Positions 33,290 through 42,262 of a stretch of 64,000 bases of DNA are shown in pieces (the first letter of the stretch is position 1; each line of letters starts with the position of its first letter). The translations under genes were made by a program, and so were the position numbers. The notes beneath the pieces were generated by a model. The model was not told where the DNA came from and ran no database searches. It saw nothing but the letters and a program-made list of their open reading frames with translations. The stretch is from Blattamonas nauphoetae. Taxonomy: Eukaryota > Preaxostyla > Oxymonadida. The DNA lies in the NCBI GenBank assembly GCA_033064195.1, contig JARBJD010000170.1:62001-126000 (forward strand), in the 5' to 3' direction.

Positions 33290-34500
33290 CGAGCATGAAA
33301 AGTGGGTTGTGCTGCTTCGTCCATTCGGGAGAGTGGCAGGATGATTGTGGAAGGGAATTGTGATTAGTAAGGCGTTTGAAGGACAATTTAAATAGTTGGT
33401 TGATGACAAGGGGATGTCCGTTCGACACGCGACCTCTAAACATGAACATCTGCCTCCGGACAAGCACCACACTCTCACTTCAAATCCGTCCACTCGCTGA
33501 CTCCATTTCGAACTTGGCGTCAGACGAGTCGAGGGTGAGTTCAGACACTTTCCAAGACGTCCAGAACGGTCGAACCTCGTCCCACTCAATCCACCCATGG
33601 TGACAATCCCATCCTCCACGACGACTGTGCAAGCAGCAACACCAATTGGGGTTCTGGTGAAGGCAGAGGTAGTGAATGAGAAGGGAGTGGTGAAGACGAA
33701 GTTCCGGTCGGGCGAGTATTCCGATGCGAGGATGATGTTGTCGATGGTCAGCATCGATTGGTCGGTCTCGCTCAGATCAGCGCAGACTTGAAGAAGGATG
33801 CTCTCTTCGCCCTCAAATTCGATTGTTTTCGTCCAAATCGCAGGTTGATCTCGTTCAGCCAGGGATGCTTCTAACCAGTTGTTCACCGTGACGAAAGAGT
33901 GAGGGTCGTTCAACAGTAGCTTCTCGATCATCCTTCCTCCCAATACCCACAATCCCCCCAAACGCGGAGACACTGCGATGGTTGAGGCGGGTGAGTTAAC
34001 ACTGTCGATGGAGTCGGAGAGGAGAGTGCATGTCGGGTGGGGTGTCGAGGGACATCTTCATCAAGTGGCCAGCAATCGTCCAGCTGTCCACTCCCCCGCA
34101 GAGAGAGAACGTGTTGGAAGTGGTCAGAGGCGGAGTCGCAGCTGAATATCGATTTCAGGGCGACAAGATCGAGTCGCAAGGGAGGGCGTGTTTGGTGGGT
34201 GTTCAGCCTTCCACGATTCGATGTTCGCGTCAATTTCGGATTGAACTGTCGTGCCACCTCGTCAGCATCGTCGAAATCAACAAGAACAATCTCGTCAACT
34301 CCATTTGTCCCGAGTCCTTCCGCACAGCCTCCAAATCCGAAGTACAACGAACTCGACGTTGTGTACGGCCAAGCTGGGCGATCACGAGGGAGGGGAAGAT
34401 AATTGCGGGGTGTGTGGTCAATCAACTTCGAACAATGTCAGGAGCGGTTGGATCTGAGACAGGACGAGGTGTGAAAGGTGGGTCGCGAGAAGATGGTTGG
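33290..34500 (-). pseudogene. Broken ectodomain-gene block, copy 1
   Basis: Minus-strand frames carry conserved peptide stretches: TKTIEFEGEESILLQVCADLSETDQSMLTIDNIILASE, SPDRNFVFTTPFSFTTSAFTRTPIGVAACTVVVEDGIV, DDADEVARQFNPKLT and TTSSSLYFGFGGCAEGLGTNGVDEIVLV. They fall in different frames with stops between them, so no single protein is encoded. A near-identical block is at 39592-41000 with its own, different breaks. The sequence resembles the extracellular part of the large surface proteins of this organism; I cannot name the parent family. Like its twin, it ends ~150 bp before the 3' end of an ARM-like gene, so block and gene were duplicated together. Confidence 0.75.
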
Positions 34501-34660
34501 GAACAATCTGTGAAGTGACGAAGGATCGTCCATAAATCAAGATTGAAGAGAGGAGAGGACGTGAGGAAGAGGCAGGCTGCGAAAATCTCAGAGTGACGCA
34601 TTCGTTCTGTCCAAAGGAAGGCAGAAACAGATCGAGAGGGTCGCTGGCTCTTGCATGTTT

Positions 34661-35734
34661 CTAATACTGTTCCGGAAGGTTCATGCCCAGCAGGTTGTTC
34701 CATATAATCGATTTTTCAACAATATATCCTCCGAAGTATCTACTTTTGTCGTTTTGCAGCTTTGCCTCAATCACATCTTCCATGCCCTCCATTCTCAGCA
34801 TTTGAGACACTATCTTCCCCATCTGTTGCACATCTCCCCTTCTTGCGCTCCATTCCCGCTGGGCACCGATCACGGAAGACAGAAAATTCCAGATTGAGAC
34901 TTCATTTTCGAAGAATGTGAGACTACTCGGGATCGTTAGGAAGACTGGCATATGAAGAACAAAATCCATTGTGGGTCGATGAAATGTAGAAATTTCGAGG
35001 AGTCTGGCGAGGAGTAACAGAAACCTCTCGGATTGCTCACCATCGATGATCGAATTGCGGTTCGTGCATAAATGGCAGATATACTTCTCAGAAGGAATGA
35101 TAATTTGCATCAAAACCGTCTCATGAACAGCTTGTTTTTCATTGCCATCCTCAATTTCAAGTTGTTCGAGACCATTTGGAGTTGAGAGCTCGAGAGAATA
35201 GAAGATGACTTTCATGAGGTTTACGTGGATATCTGCTGCTTCGACGAATGAAAGGGACAGAGGATTGATAGTGCTGATGAGTTGAGGGACCATATCAGTT
35301 ATGAAGAGGGCAAGACGGACTTTTGCAGAACAGCGCCAGAACAGATTGTTGAGCATCCTCATCGTTGTAGTGGTGATGATCTGACTGGTTGAAGAAACGA
35401 GCACCATAATGGACTGTACGAAATCAGTCGAATATTCGTCAATGGGACGCCTAAATCTGTTGAGAAAAGACTCGACAGAAGCTTGAGACCAATAATCCAT
35501 ATATTTCAGAAATGCTTTTGCTTTTGCTTCCAGAGAGGCTTCAAGAGCAGGTTTCAACTTCACGGTGGCAACGAGAGATCGAAATACAACGGACCTTTCC
35601 TGGATGGTTTCAAGTGACTCTTCGTCCCAATTCAGGAACGGAGAACAGTCTGGAGATAATGACAAGTGAGAGGAGGATAAACCAGATCGAGTTGCATCTG
35701 AGAAGGTGTCTGATATATCGCATATACTGGTCAT
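34661..35734 (-). CDS. ARM-like helical-repeat family protein, copy D
   Basis: 357 codons from ATG 35734, with family landmarks CSPFLNWDEESLET, VFRSLVATVKLKPALEASLEAKAKAFL, DMVPQLISTINPLSLSFVEAADIHVNL, SEKYICHLCTNRNSIIDG, MDFVLHMPVFLTIPSSLTFFE and RMLRMEGMEDVIEAKLQNDK...LGMNLPEQY. It is predicted helical and soluble. The 33-nt segment (GTTTAT...CTCCAG) is at 35650-35682 and the upstream element 27 nt from the ATG. Intact frame and conserved length suggest a functional gene. It was duplicated with the pseudogene block at 33290-34500, in parallel with copy F at 41155. Confidence 0.82.
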   Translation of the reverse strand: MTSICDISDTFSDATRSGLSSSHLSLSPDCSPFLNWDEESLETIQERSVVFRSLVATVKLKPALEASLEAKAKAFLKYMDYWSQASVESFLNRFRRPIDEYSTDFVQSIMVLVSSTSQIITTTTMRMLNNLFWRCSAKVRLALFITDMVPQLISTINPLSLSFVEAADIHVNLMKVIFYSLELSTPNGLEQLEIEDGNEKQAVHETVLMQIIIPSEKYICHLCTNRNSIIDGEQSERFLLLLARLLEISTFHRPTMDFVLHMPVFLTIPSSLTFFENEVSIWNFLSSVIGAQREWSARRGDVQQMGKIVSQMLRMEGMEDVIEAKLQNDKSRYFGGYIVEKSIIWNNLLGMNLPEQY

Positions 35735-35760
35735 TCTGTCGGGTTCGATTTCGAAACCAT

Positions 35761-35771
35761 GTTATGGGTCA
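35761..35771 (-). promoter_or_regulatory. TGACCCATAAC element upstream of ARM-like copy D
   Basis: Exact minus-strand copy of the family element, 27 nt before the ATG at 35734. Confidence 0.6.
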
Positions 35772-36659
35772 GAGAAAAGAGAAAACAAGAAGAGTGAGAT
35801 GAAATATTCGCTAAAAATGAAGAACAAAACATCACATCGTGAATAGTGAGAGGATCCAGGAATGAAGCTGTTGCCTTTAACGAGATAAAACGTGTTGTTG
35901 AAATCAAGATGGTCATGAACAACCAAAGAACGAGAAAGACCACGCAGGAGGACGGAAAAAGAGATGCAGACGCCGAGGTTTGCCGTTCATTGCTTCAAAT
36001 GGACACTGATGAACGACAGCAGATGTGATCTGACGAACTGATTCTGCTGGTCTGCTCAGCGGAAGGACGGGAAGGCGATGTGGAGAGGATGGCTGGGAGA
36101 GCAGCGAAGACATTGGCATCCGCAGTTCTTTGAGCACCTTCCTATTTCTCTGTCGGTGAGTCTCCCTTCACAATCTCTTCTGTCTGCGCTGGGTCCTCGG
36201 GTCGATCTGGCTGGTAATCGCGTTTGTTTATTCAGGCGACGATGCTTCGATGGACGCAGAAGACTCGGAGCCAACCCGACCCCATCCGACGACTCGCTTT
36301 CCACTTCTTCTCCCATCTTCTCTCTTTCTTTCCGCTTTCGTTGTGTTCTGTCCAGTTCAGGTGTCTCTCAAACTTCGCAGCGAACCCCTCATCTGGTTGC
36401 TCGAATCGGCGATCGGTTCCATCTGCTCGGCGACGCTGACCCTCAACCAGTTAAAGAAGTCGGCGTATAATAGACGCAGCGATGTGCACCACCTCCACAC
36501 AGCTTGATCCAGTCCCTTCTCCATTCTTCCTTTGTTATCCACGTCCATCCGAAGGGACCCACACGTCGAGAGAAACGCGGGCGACTGGCAGAGTCAATCC
36601 GTCTTGTTCCAACGTCTGAAAGAAGCTTCTCCCTCTGTCCACAGTTCGGATTCAGTTGT

Positions 36660-37040
36660 CTCTCATCCTTCACTAAGAAGTGCAGATGTTGTTTCAAATT
36701 CAACGCTCTCCATCCACTCTCCACTCCACTCACACGCTGCCTGTTCGGCGACACGTTCAGATGCCCAAACTGCAACGGGAGAGGCCAGTGTCGAGATGGT
36801 TGTCGTGTGGAGAGCATGTTCCGAAGAATCGTCGGCGGAGAGAGCGCAACTGCGACGAGTGCAGCAATTCGTTCGTGTCAACCAGAAAGTGGGGCAGACA
36901 CGTCAAATTGGACAACCACACGTCCACCGAGATCCGCCTCGTGTTCCCCGAACCAGTCAATTTTGGCAGATGCGTCAGCTCGTTCAACGACATGTCCACG
37001 CGACTCGAATTCGGCAGCGAGTTGAAAAAATGACGCCGAA
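36660..37040 (+). pseudogene. Remnant with zinc-ribbon-like Cys pattern
   Basis: Overlapping plus-strand frames contain FRCPNCNGRGQCRDGCRVESMF and NCDECSNSFVSTRKWGRHVKLDN, but no frame holds both and stops are frequent. A second trace lies near 37755-37830, where LFECPGCHRWRNQKRMCADD ends at a TGA. Both traces share a C-P-x-C...C-x-D-x-C layout. I infer scraps of one metal-binding family, decayed beyond identification. The rest of 35772-38157 holds no gene I can support. Confidence 0.4.
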
Positions 37041-38157
37041 GCTCCGAAATCCGGTTCCAAGCAAGGGAGAGTGTGTCCGGCATCCGAAATGGCGAAACAA
37101 GCGGAGGTACCGAGAGCAGCAGGTGCGACGCAAGGAACAGGCGTGCCAGAAGAAAGAGAACGTGGTGATGATGCATCGCCGCTCCCGATTTTTTAGGGAT
37201 CATCGGATTGCTCAGTGAAACGACGAATCCAAGAGACAATTCAGAATTGGGGACATCGCGGGATCAGTTGGGAGCGAGGCCAATTTGTGGGGAGAGGATC
37301 AAGTGGAAGAAAGTTGGGAGACGGAACAGCTCGCTTGGAATCGTCACGATCTTGTTCGAGACACAATGAAAGGGACGAGCGATGGGAGGAGAGAATTCGA
37401 AAGCGGGATGATCGCGAGCGAGGTGAAGGAAGAATCCAATCGTTTTGTTTCTCGCCACATATTAATCAGGGTGATGGGTCAGCACAATAGGGGTAAGCAC
37501 GATCCACCGACCCATTGCCTTCCACAAACGAGCAGAGCGAGCAGTGAGAGAGAGGGGGAGGGAGAGGAAGATCAATCGCATCGCATCAGCCAGTCGTTCT
37601 TTCCTCGTCCACTGCACGGCCTGCCGTTGTTGTCTCATCTAACACCGCCCACGTGGAAAGAGGTCTGAAGAGCGGTTCCTTTCGTCGACCTCGATGGCTG
37701 TCATTTCTGCTGTTCCAAAAACTGCACAGCATCGCTTCACATCATCAATAAGTTGTTTGAATGCCCAGGATGTCACAGATGGAGGAACCAGAAGCGAATG
37801 TGTGCTGATGACTGATATCGTCGAGGGAGCAGAATGATGTGCTTTGGTCAGTCGCAGTTGGGGCCAATTATCAAAAAAGATGACATTGTGTTGGTGGGTG
37901 GGTGTTCTTCATTCCCAAGTTCCGCAAGCCGAGCATGAACGGCAGGTGCATGTGGGAGTTGTTGCTGAGTGCACATCGGTGTGGGGAGGAGGGGGTTGGG
38001 AAAGAGTCATCGCAATCGCCTCAATTTACGGTGTGCGGCGTGCAAGACAAGCGTGTGATGCCAGAGTCGACAACGATCACACATAAACAGTGTGTGGTGT
38101 CCAAAAGAAGCCAGAAACAGGTCTGAAAGGTTCGCTTGCTCTTGTCTGTTTCTTTTC

Positions 38158-39225
38158 TCATTCTAGAAGGTTCCTGCCCTGCAAGTTGTTCAAGTCTATC
38201 GATTCGTCAACAGTCAATCCTCTGTACCAACTGTTTTTGTCGGTTCGCAGCTTTTCCTCAATCACATCTTCAATGCCCTCAATTCTCAACTTTCGAAGCA
38301 CTGTCGTCCCCATCTGTTGCACTTCTCCGCTTTGCTCGTTCCATTCCCGCTGGGTATCGACCATGTCAGACAGAAACCACCAGATTGAGCGATCATTTTC
38401 GAAGAATGTGAGACAACTTGAAATTGTGAGAACGATTGGCATATGAAGAACAAAATTCAGTGTTGGTCGATAAGAAGGAGATATTGCGAGGAGACTGGCG
38501 AGTAGGTCCAAAAAATGCCCGGATTGCTTCCCATCGACGATCGAAAAGCGGTTCACGCACAAATGCCAAATATACTTCTCCGAAGGTGCCACAACTTGTT
38601 TCAAAAGTGTCTCGTGAACAGCTTGTTGTTCATTCCGATCTTCAATTTTGAGTTGTCTGAGACCATCCGGAATTGCGAGCCAGAGAGACTCGGCGATGGT
38701 TTTCATGAGGTTGGTGTGGATATCGACTCCCTCGGTGAATGAAAGAGACAGTGGATTGAGACTGGTCATGAGTTGAGGGATCAGATCAGCATTGAAGAGG
38801 ATAAATCGGATTTTTGGAGTCACTCTCACAAACAGATGTTTGAGCAGTTCCATTGCTGCAGCGGCGATCGCTTGACTGGGTGATGAAATGAGCACCATAA
38901 TGGATTCGATGAAGTTTAAAGGAGATTCCTCAATTGTTCGCCCAAGGCTGCCGAAAAACACTTCGGGTGATTTTTCATCGTCCTGATCCACAGATTCGAG
39001 AAATCTCACAACTTTGGCTTCCAGAGAGACATCAAGTGAAGACTTTAACTTCATGGTGGCAATAAGAGACCAAAAGACAACGGCCTTTTCGTCTTCTGTT
39101 TCATCTCGATTGAAGTGCCAATTTAGGAATGGAGAACAATCTGGAGAACATGAAAAGCAATGTGAAGAGATACCAGGACAAGTAGAATCAGTGGAGGATT
39201 TCATCTTCGTTCTTTTTGTCGTCAT
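38158..39225 (-). CDS. ARM-like helical-repeat family protein, copy E
   Basis: I place the start at ATG 39225 (MTTKRTKMKSSTDS), the position homologous to the other copies, although the frame is open further upstream. Landmarks include CSPDCSPFLNWHFNRDETED, VFWSLIATMKLKSSLDVSLEAKVVRFLESV, ADLIPQLMTSLNPLSLSFTEGVDIHTNLM, SEKYIWHLCVNRFSIVDG and RKLRIEGIEDVIEEKL. The C-terminus reads GRNLLE and stops a few codons early compared with GMNLPxQE, through a local frame change. The 33-nt GTATCT...CTCCAG segment is at 39141-39173. The TGACCCATAAC element is degraded here (about 39253-39263), so expression may differ from that of the other copies. Confidence 0.78.
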   Translation of the reverse strand: MTTKRTKMKSSTDSTCPGISSHCFSCSPDCSPFLNWHFNRDETEDEKAVVFWSLIATMKLKSSLDVSLEAKVVRFLESVDQDDEKSPEVFFGSLGRTIEESPLNFIESIMVLISSPSQAIAAAAMELLKHLFVRVTPKIRFILFNADLIPQLMTSLNPLSLSFTEGVDIHTNLMKTIAESLWLAIPDGLRQLKIEDRNEQQAVHETLLKQVVAPSEKYIWHLCVNRFSIVDGKQSGHFLDLLASLLAISPSYRPTLNFVLHMPIVLTISSCLTFFENDRSIWWFLSDMVDTQREWNEQSGEVQQMGTTVLRKLRIEGIEDVIEEKLRTDKNSWYRGLTVDESIDLNNLQGRNLLE

Positions 39226-39423
39226 TCTGTCTGAGTCAGTCGGAACAAAGTTTTTTATGGCTTTATTCAAAAAAGATGAAGTAAAGAGTTATCAGTGAAA
39301 GAATGACATTGAAATAAAACAGATATCCAAAATAACCAGAATAATCAACATATCAAGAAGAACAATCGAACAATGATAACGGGTGTCGAGAAGAGTGATT
39401 TCAGATGGTTCTGTCTTCCGTTC

Positions 39424-39520
39424 TCTTCGATTAGGTCCCTCCCACAACTCGGTGACAGTGTGACAGTTCGATGCACATGTGAATCCATTGTAAGACAAAC
39501 GAGAGGCTGACAGTTAGCGT
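39424..39520. repeat. Dispersed repeat with CCCTCCCACAACTCGGTGAC core, copy 2
   Basis: Direct copy of 24800-24905, sharing the CCCTCCCACAACTCGGTGAC core, a CAGTGTGAC stretch and AAGACAAACGAGAGGCTGAC. Non-coding. Confidence 0.65.
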
Positions 39521-39591
39521 TCACTGCTTCTCGTCCCTTCTCTTCCTTTCGACAGGCCTTCCCGACACTCCCTGCCACTGCCATGTCTTGT

Positions 39592-41000
39592 TCAGTCGTT
39601 TCCGATCCAACACAGAGCAAGGCGTGCATGTTGAAGAGTAATCTGCGCCTGCAAACAAACCAGCTGGGCACGACACACAACGATACCCTCTCGTCGCCCC
39701 GTCAGACCTTTCGTTGTTCCAGCCGAGCAGAGTGTTGGAGATGTGGTGCCGAATTTGCTGGCCAGCTTTCCAGCTGGTGTGATGGAGCAGCCAGCCGACG
39801 AAGTTGCGGATGAGTCGATGACAGTGCCAGACGAGCAGCGGAAGGTGACAGTGAGGGTGGAGACGATCATTCTGTTATCGTTGCAAGCGGAATCTGCTCG
39901 AAGCCCTTCCGACACGTTCCCACCAAACATGAACACCTGCCTTCCGAGAAGCGCCACACTCCCACTTGAAATCCGTCCACTCGCTGTCTGCACTTCGTAC
40001 TTGGCGTCAGACGAGTCGAGAGCGAGTTCAGACACTTTCCAAAACGTCCAGAACGGCCGAACCACGTCTTCTTTCAACCCGCCCATCCGAACAATCTCAT
40101 CCTCCACGACGACTGTGCAAGCAGCAACGACGATCGGGGTTCTGGTGAAGGCAGAGGTAGTGAATGAGAAGGGAGTGGTGAAGACGAAGTTCCGGTCGGG
40201 CGAGTCTTCCGATGCGAGGATGATGTTGTCGATGGTCAGCATCGATCTGTCCGTCTCGCTCAGGCCAGCACAGACGAGAAGCAGGTCGATCTCTTCGCCC
40301 TCAAATTCGATTGTTTTCGTCAAAATCGCAGGTTGCTCTCGATCAGCCTGGGACAGTTCCAACCAGTCTTTTGTCGCGACGAAAGAGTGTATGCCGTTCG
40401 AAAGCAGCTTCTCCTCGCTCCTTCCTCCAAACACCCTCAATTCGCCAAACGCGGAGACACTGCGATGGTTGATGCGGGTGAGGGAACACAGTCGATGGAG
40501 TCGGAGTGGAGAGTGCATGTCGGGTGGGAGTGTCGAGGGACATCTTCATCAAGTGGCCAGCAATCGTCCAGCTGTCCACTCCCCCGCAGAGAGAGATCGT
40601 GTTGGAAGTGGTCAGAGGCGGAGTCGCAGCTGAATATCGATTTCAGGGTGACAAGATCGAGTCGCAAGGGAGGGCGTGTTTGGTGGGTGTTCAGCCTTCC
40701 ACGATTCGATGTTCGCGTCAATTTCGGATTGAACTGTCGTGCCACCTCGTCAGCATCGTCGAAATCAACAAGAACAATCTCGTCAACTCCATTTGTCCCG
40801 AGTCCTTCCGCACAGCCTCCAAATCCGAAGTACAACGAACTCGATGTTGTGCACGGCCAAGCTGGGCAATCACGAGGGAGGGGAGGACAGTTGCGTGGTG
40901 TGTGGCGAATCAACTTCGAACAATGTCGGGAGGTATTGGATCAGAGACAGGACGAGGTGTGAAAGGTGGGTCGCGAGAAGATGGTTGGGAACAATCTGTG
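39592..41000 (-). pseudogene. Broken ectodomain-gene block, copy 2
   Basis: Near-identical to 33290-34500 and longer at its left end. Minus-strand frames carry VSAFGELRVFGGRSEEKLLSNGIHSFVATKDWLELS, TKTIEFEGEEIDLLLVCAGLSETDRSMLTIDNIILASEDSPDRNF and FVFTTPFSFTTSAFTRTPIVVAACTVVVEDEIV. The left part adds GRQVFMFGGNVSEGL and a Ser/Cys-rich segment. Frame breaks fall at different places from those in copy 1, so the two decayed independently after duplication from one parent, or from an already broken one. The alternating frames make a functional protein unlikely. It sits ~150 bp from the 3' end of ARM-like copy F, matching the arrangement at copy D. Confidence 0.75.
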
Positions 41001-41154
41001 AAGTGATGAAGGATCGGCCAGAAATCTAGATAGGAGAGATGAGATGAAGTTGGGAAGATGGAGGCTGCGAAAATCGCAAAGAGACAGATGTGTTCTGTCC
41101 AGAAGAAGTCAGGAACTGTTCGAAAGGGTCGCTGGTTCCTGTCTGTTTCTATTC

Positions 41155-42222
41155 CTAATATCGAAGATTCATGCCCAGCAGATTGTTCCATACAATCGAG
41201 CAGGTAACAATCTTTCCTCCAAAGTGTCCGTTTCTGTCGTTCCGCAGCTTTTCCTCCAACACATCTTCGATGGCCTCCATTCTCAACATTCGATGTACTG
41301 TCATCCACATCTGTCGACCAATTCCGCGCTTGTTCATCCATCTCCACTGGGCATCGATCATGTGAGAAAGAAAAAATCGGATTGAGCCATTATATTCGAA
41401 GAATGCGAGACAACTTGGTATTGTGAGAACGACGGGCGTATTGAGAACAAAATCCATTGTAAGTTGATAAAACGGATATATCTGGAGGAGTTGGGCGAGG
41501 AGTTGCAGAAAATGCAGGGATTGCTCTCCTTCGACGATCGATAAACGGTTCACGCACAAATGAGAAATATACTTCTCCGAAGGAACAAGAACTTGCTTCA
41601 AGATCGTCTCATGAACAGCTTGTTGTTCATCGCTATCCTCAATTTCGAGTTGTTCGAGACCATACGGAGTTGCGAGGAAGACAGAATTGGAGATGTGAAA
41701 TGTGAGGTTGATGCGGATATCGACTGCTTCGGCAAAGGGAAGAGATAGTGGATTGAGAGTGGTGATGAGTTGTGGGATCAGATCAGCTTTGACAAGGGCA
41801 AGATTGACTTTAGCTGAACAGCGCCGAACATGATAGTTGAGCATCTCCATTGTTGCTGTGGCGATGGCCTGACTGCGTGAAGAAATGAGCACCCCAAAGG
41901 ACTGTACGAAATCTGTCAATGAATTAGCAGATGACGATGCAAGGCTGGCGAGAAAAGCATCTGTCTTTTTCGCATTGGACGAAACCAGAGATTCGAGAAA
42001 TTTCACGGCCATCGCTTCCAGAGAGTCATCAAGTGAAGGCTGAAACTGCAAAGTGGCAACGAGAGATTGATAGACAACAGTTTTTTCTGATTCGGACTCA
42101 AGTTTTTCTTCGTTCCAATTCAGGAAAGCAGAACAATCTGGAGAACAAAACGCACTATTGGGAGAGATAGTAGAGCAAGGAGAACCAGTGGAGTGGTGAG
42201 AGGTCGGGTTTAAATTTGTCAT
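41155..42222 (-). CDS. ARM-like helical-repeat family protein, copy F
   Basis: The start is ATG 42222 (MTNLNPTSHHSTGSPC); codons upstream are open but begin without ATG. 355 residues with CSPDCSAFLNWNEEKLESESEKTVV, LVATLQFQPSLDDSLEAMAVKFLESL, KADLIPQLITTLNPLSLPFAEAVDI, SEKYISHLCVNRLSIVEGEQ and RMLRMEAIEDVLEEKLRNDRN...LGMNLRY. In the 33-nt segment the GT is CT (CTATCTC...CTCCAG), so this copy would keep those 11 residues even if others splice them. It has no TGACCCATAAC element. Its start codon is only 40 bp from that of the divergent gene at 42263, so it seems to have acquired a new shared promoter. Confidence 0.8.
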   Translation of the reverse strand: MTNLNPTSHHSTGSPCSTISPNSAFCSPDCSAFLNWNEEKLESESEKTVVYQSLVATLQFQPSLDDSLEAMAVKFLESLVSSNAKKTDAFLASLASSSANSLTDFVQSFGVLISSRSQAIATATMEMLNYHVRRCSAKVNLALVKADLIPQLITTLNPLSLPFAEAVDIRINLTFHISNSVFLATPYGLEQLEIEDSDEQQAVHETILKQVLVPSEKYISHLCVNRLSIVEGEQSLHFLQLLAQLLQIYPFYQLTMDFVLNTPVVLTIPSCLAFFEYNGSIRFFLSHMIDAQWRWMNKRGIGRQMWMTVHRMLRMEAIEDVLEEKLRNDRNGHFGGKIVTCSIVWNNLLGMNLRY

Positions 42223-42262
42223 TCTGTCGTTTTTGAGCAGTTCACCCACAGTCAAAACTTCG
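42223..42262. promoter_or_regulatory. 40-bp divergent promoter region
   Basis: Only 40 bases separate the ATG of the minus-strand gene (42222) from the ATG of the plus-strand gene (42263). Both transcripts must start within this space or inside the opposite gene. The family element seen before other ARM-like genes is absent. Confidence 0.5.

Noticed and set aside
33000-33290. Cys/His-rich zinc-finger-like protein (repeated TLCRCHPL)
   Set aside because: It is translation of the 16-bp minisatellite; a 16-bp unit cycles through frames and has no family support.
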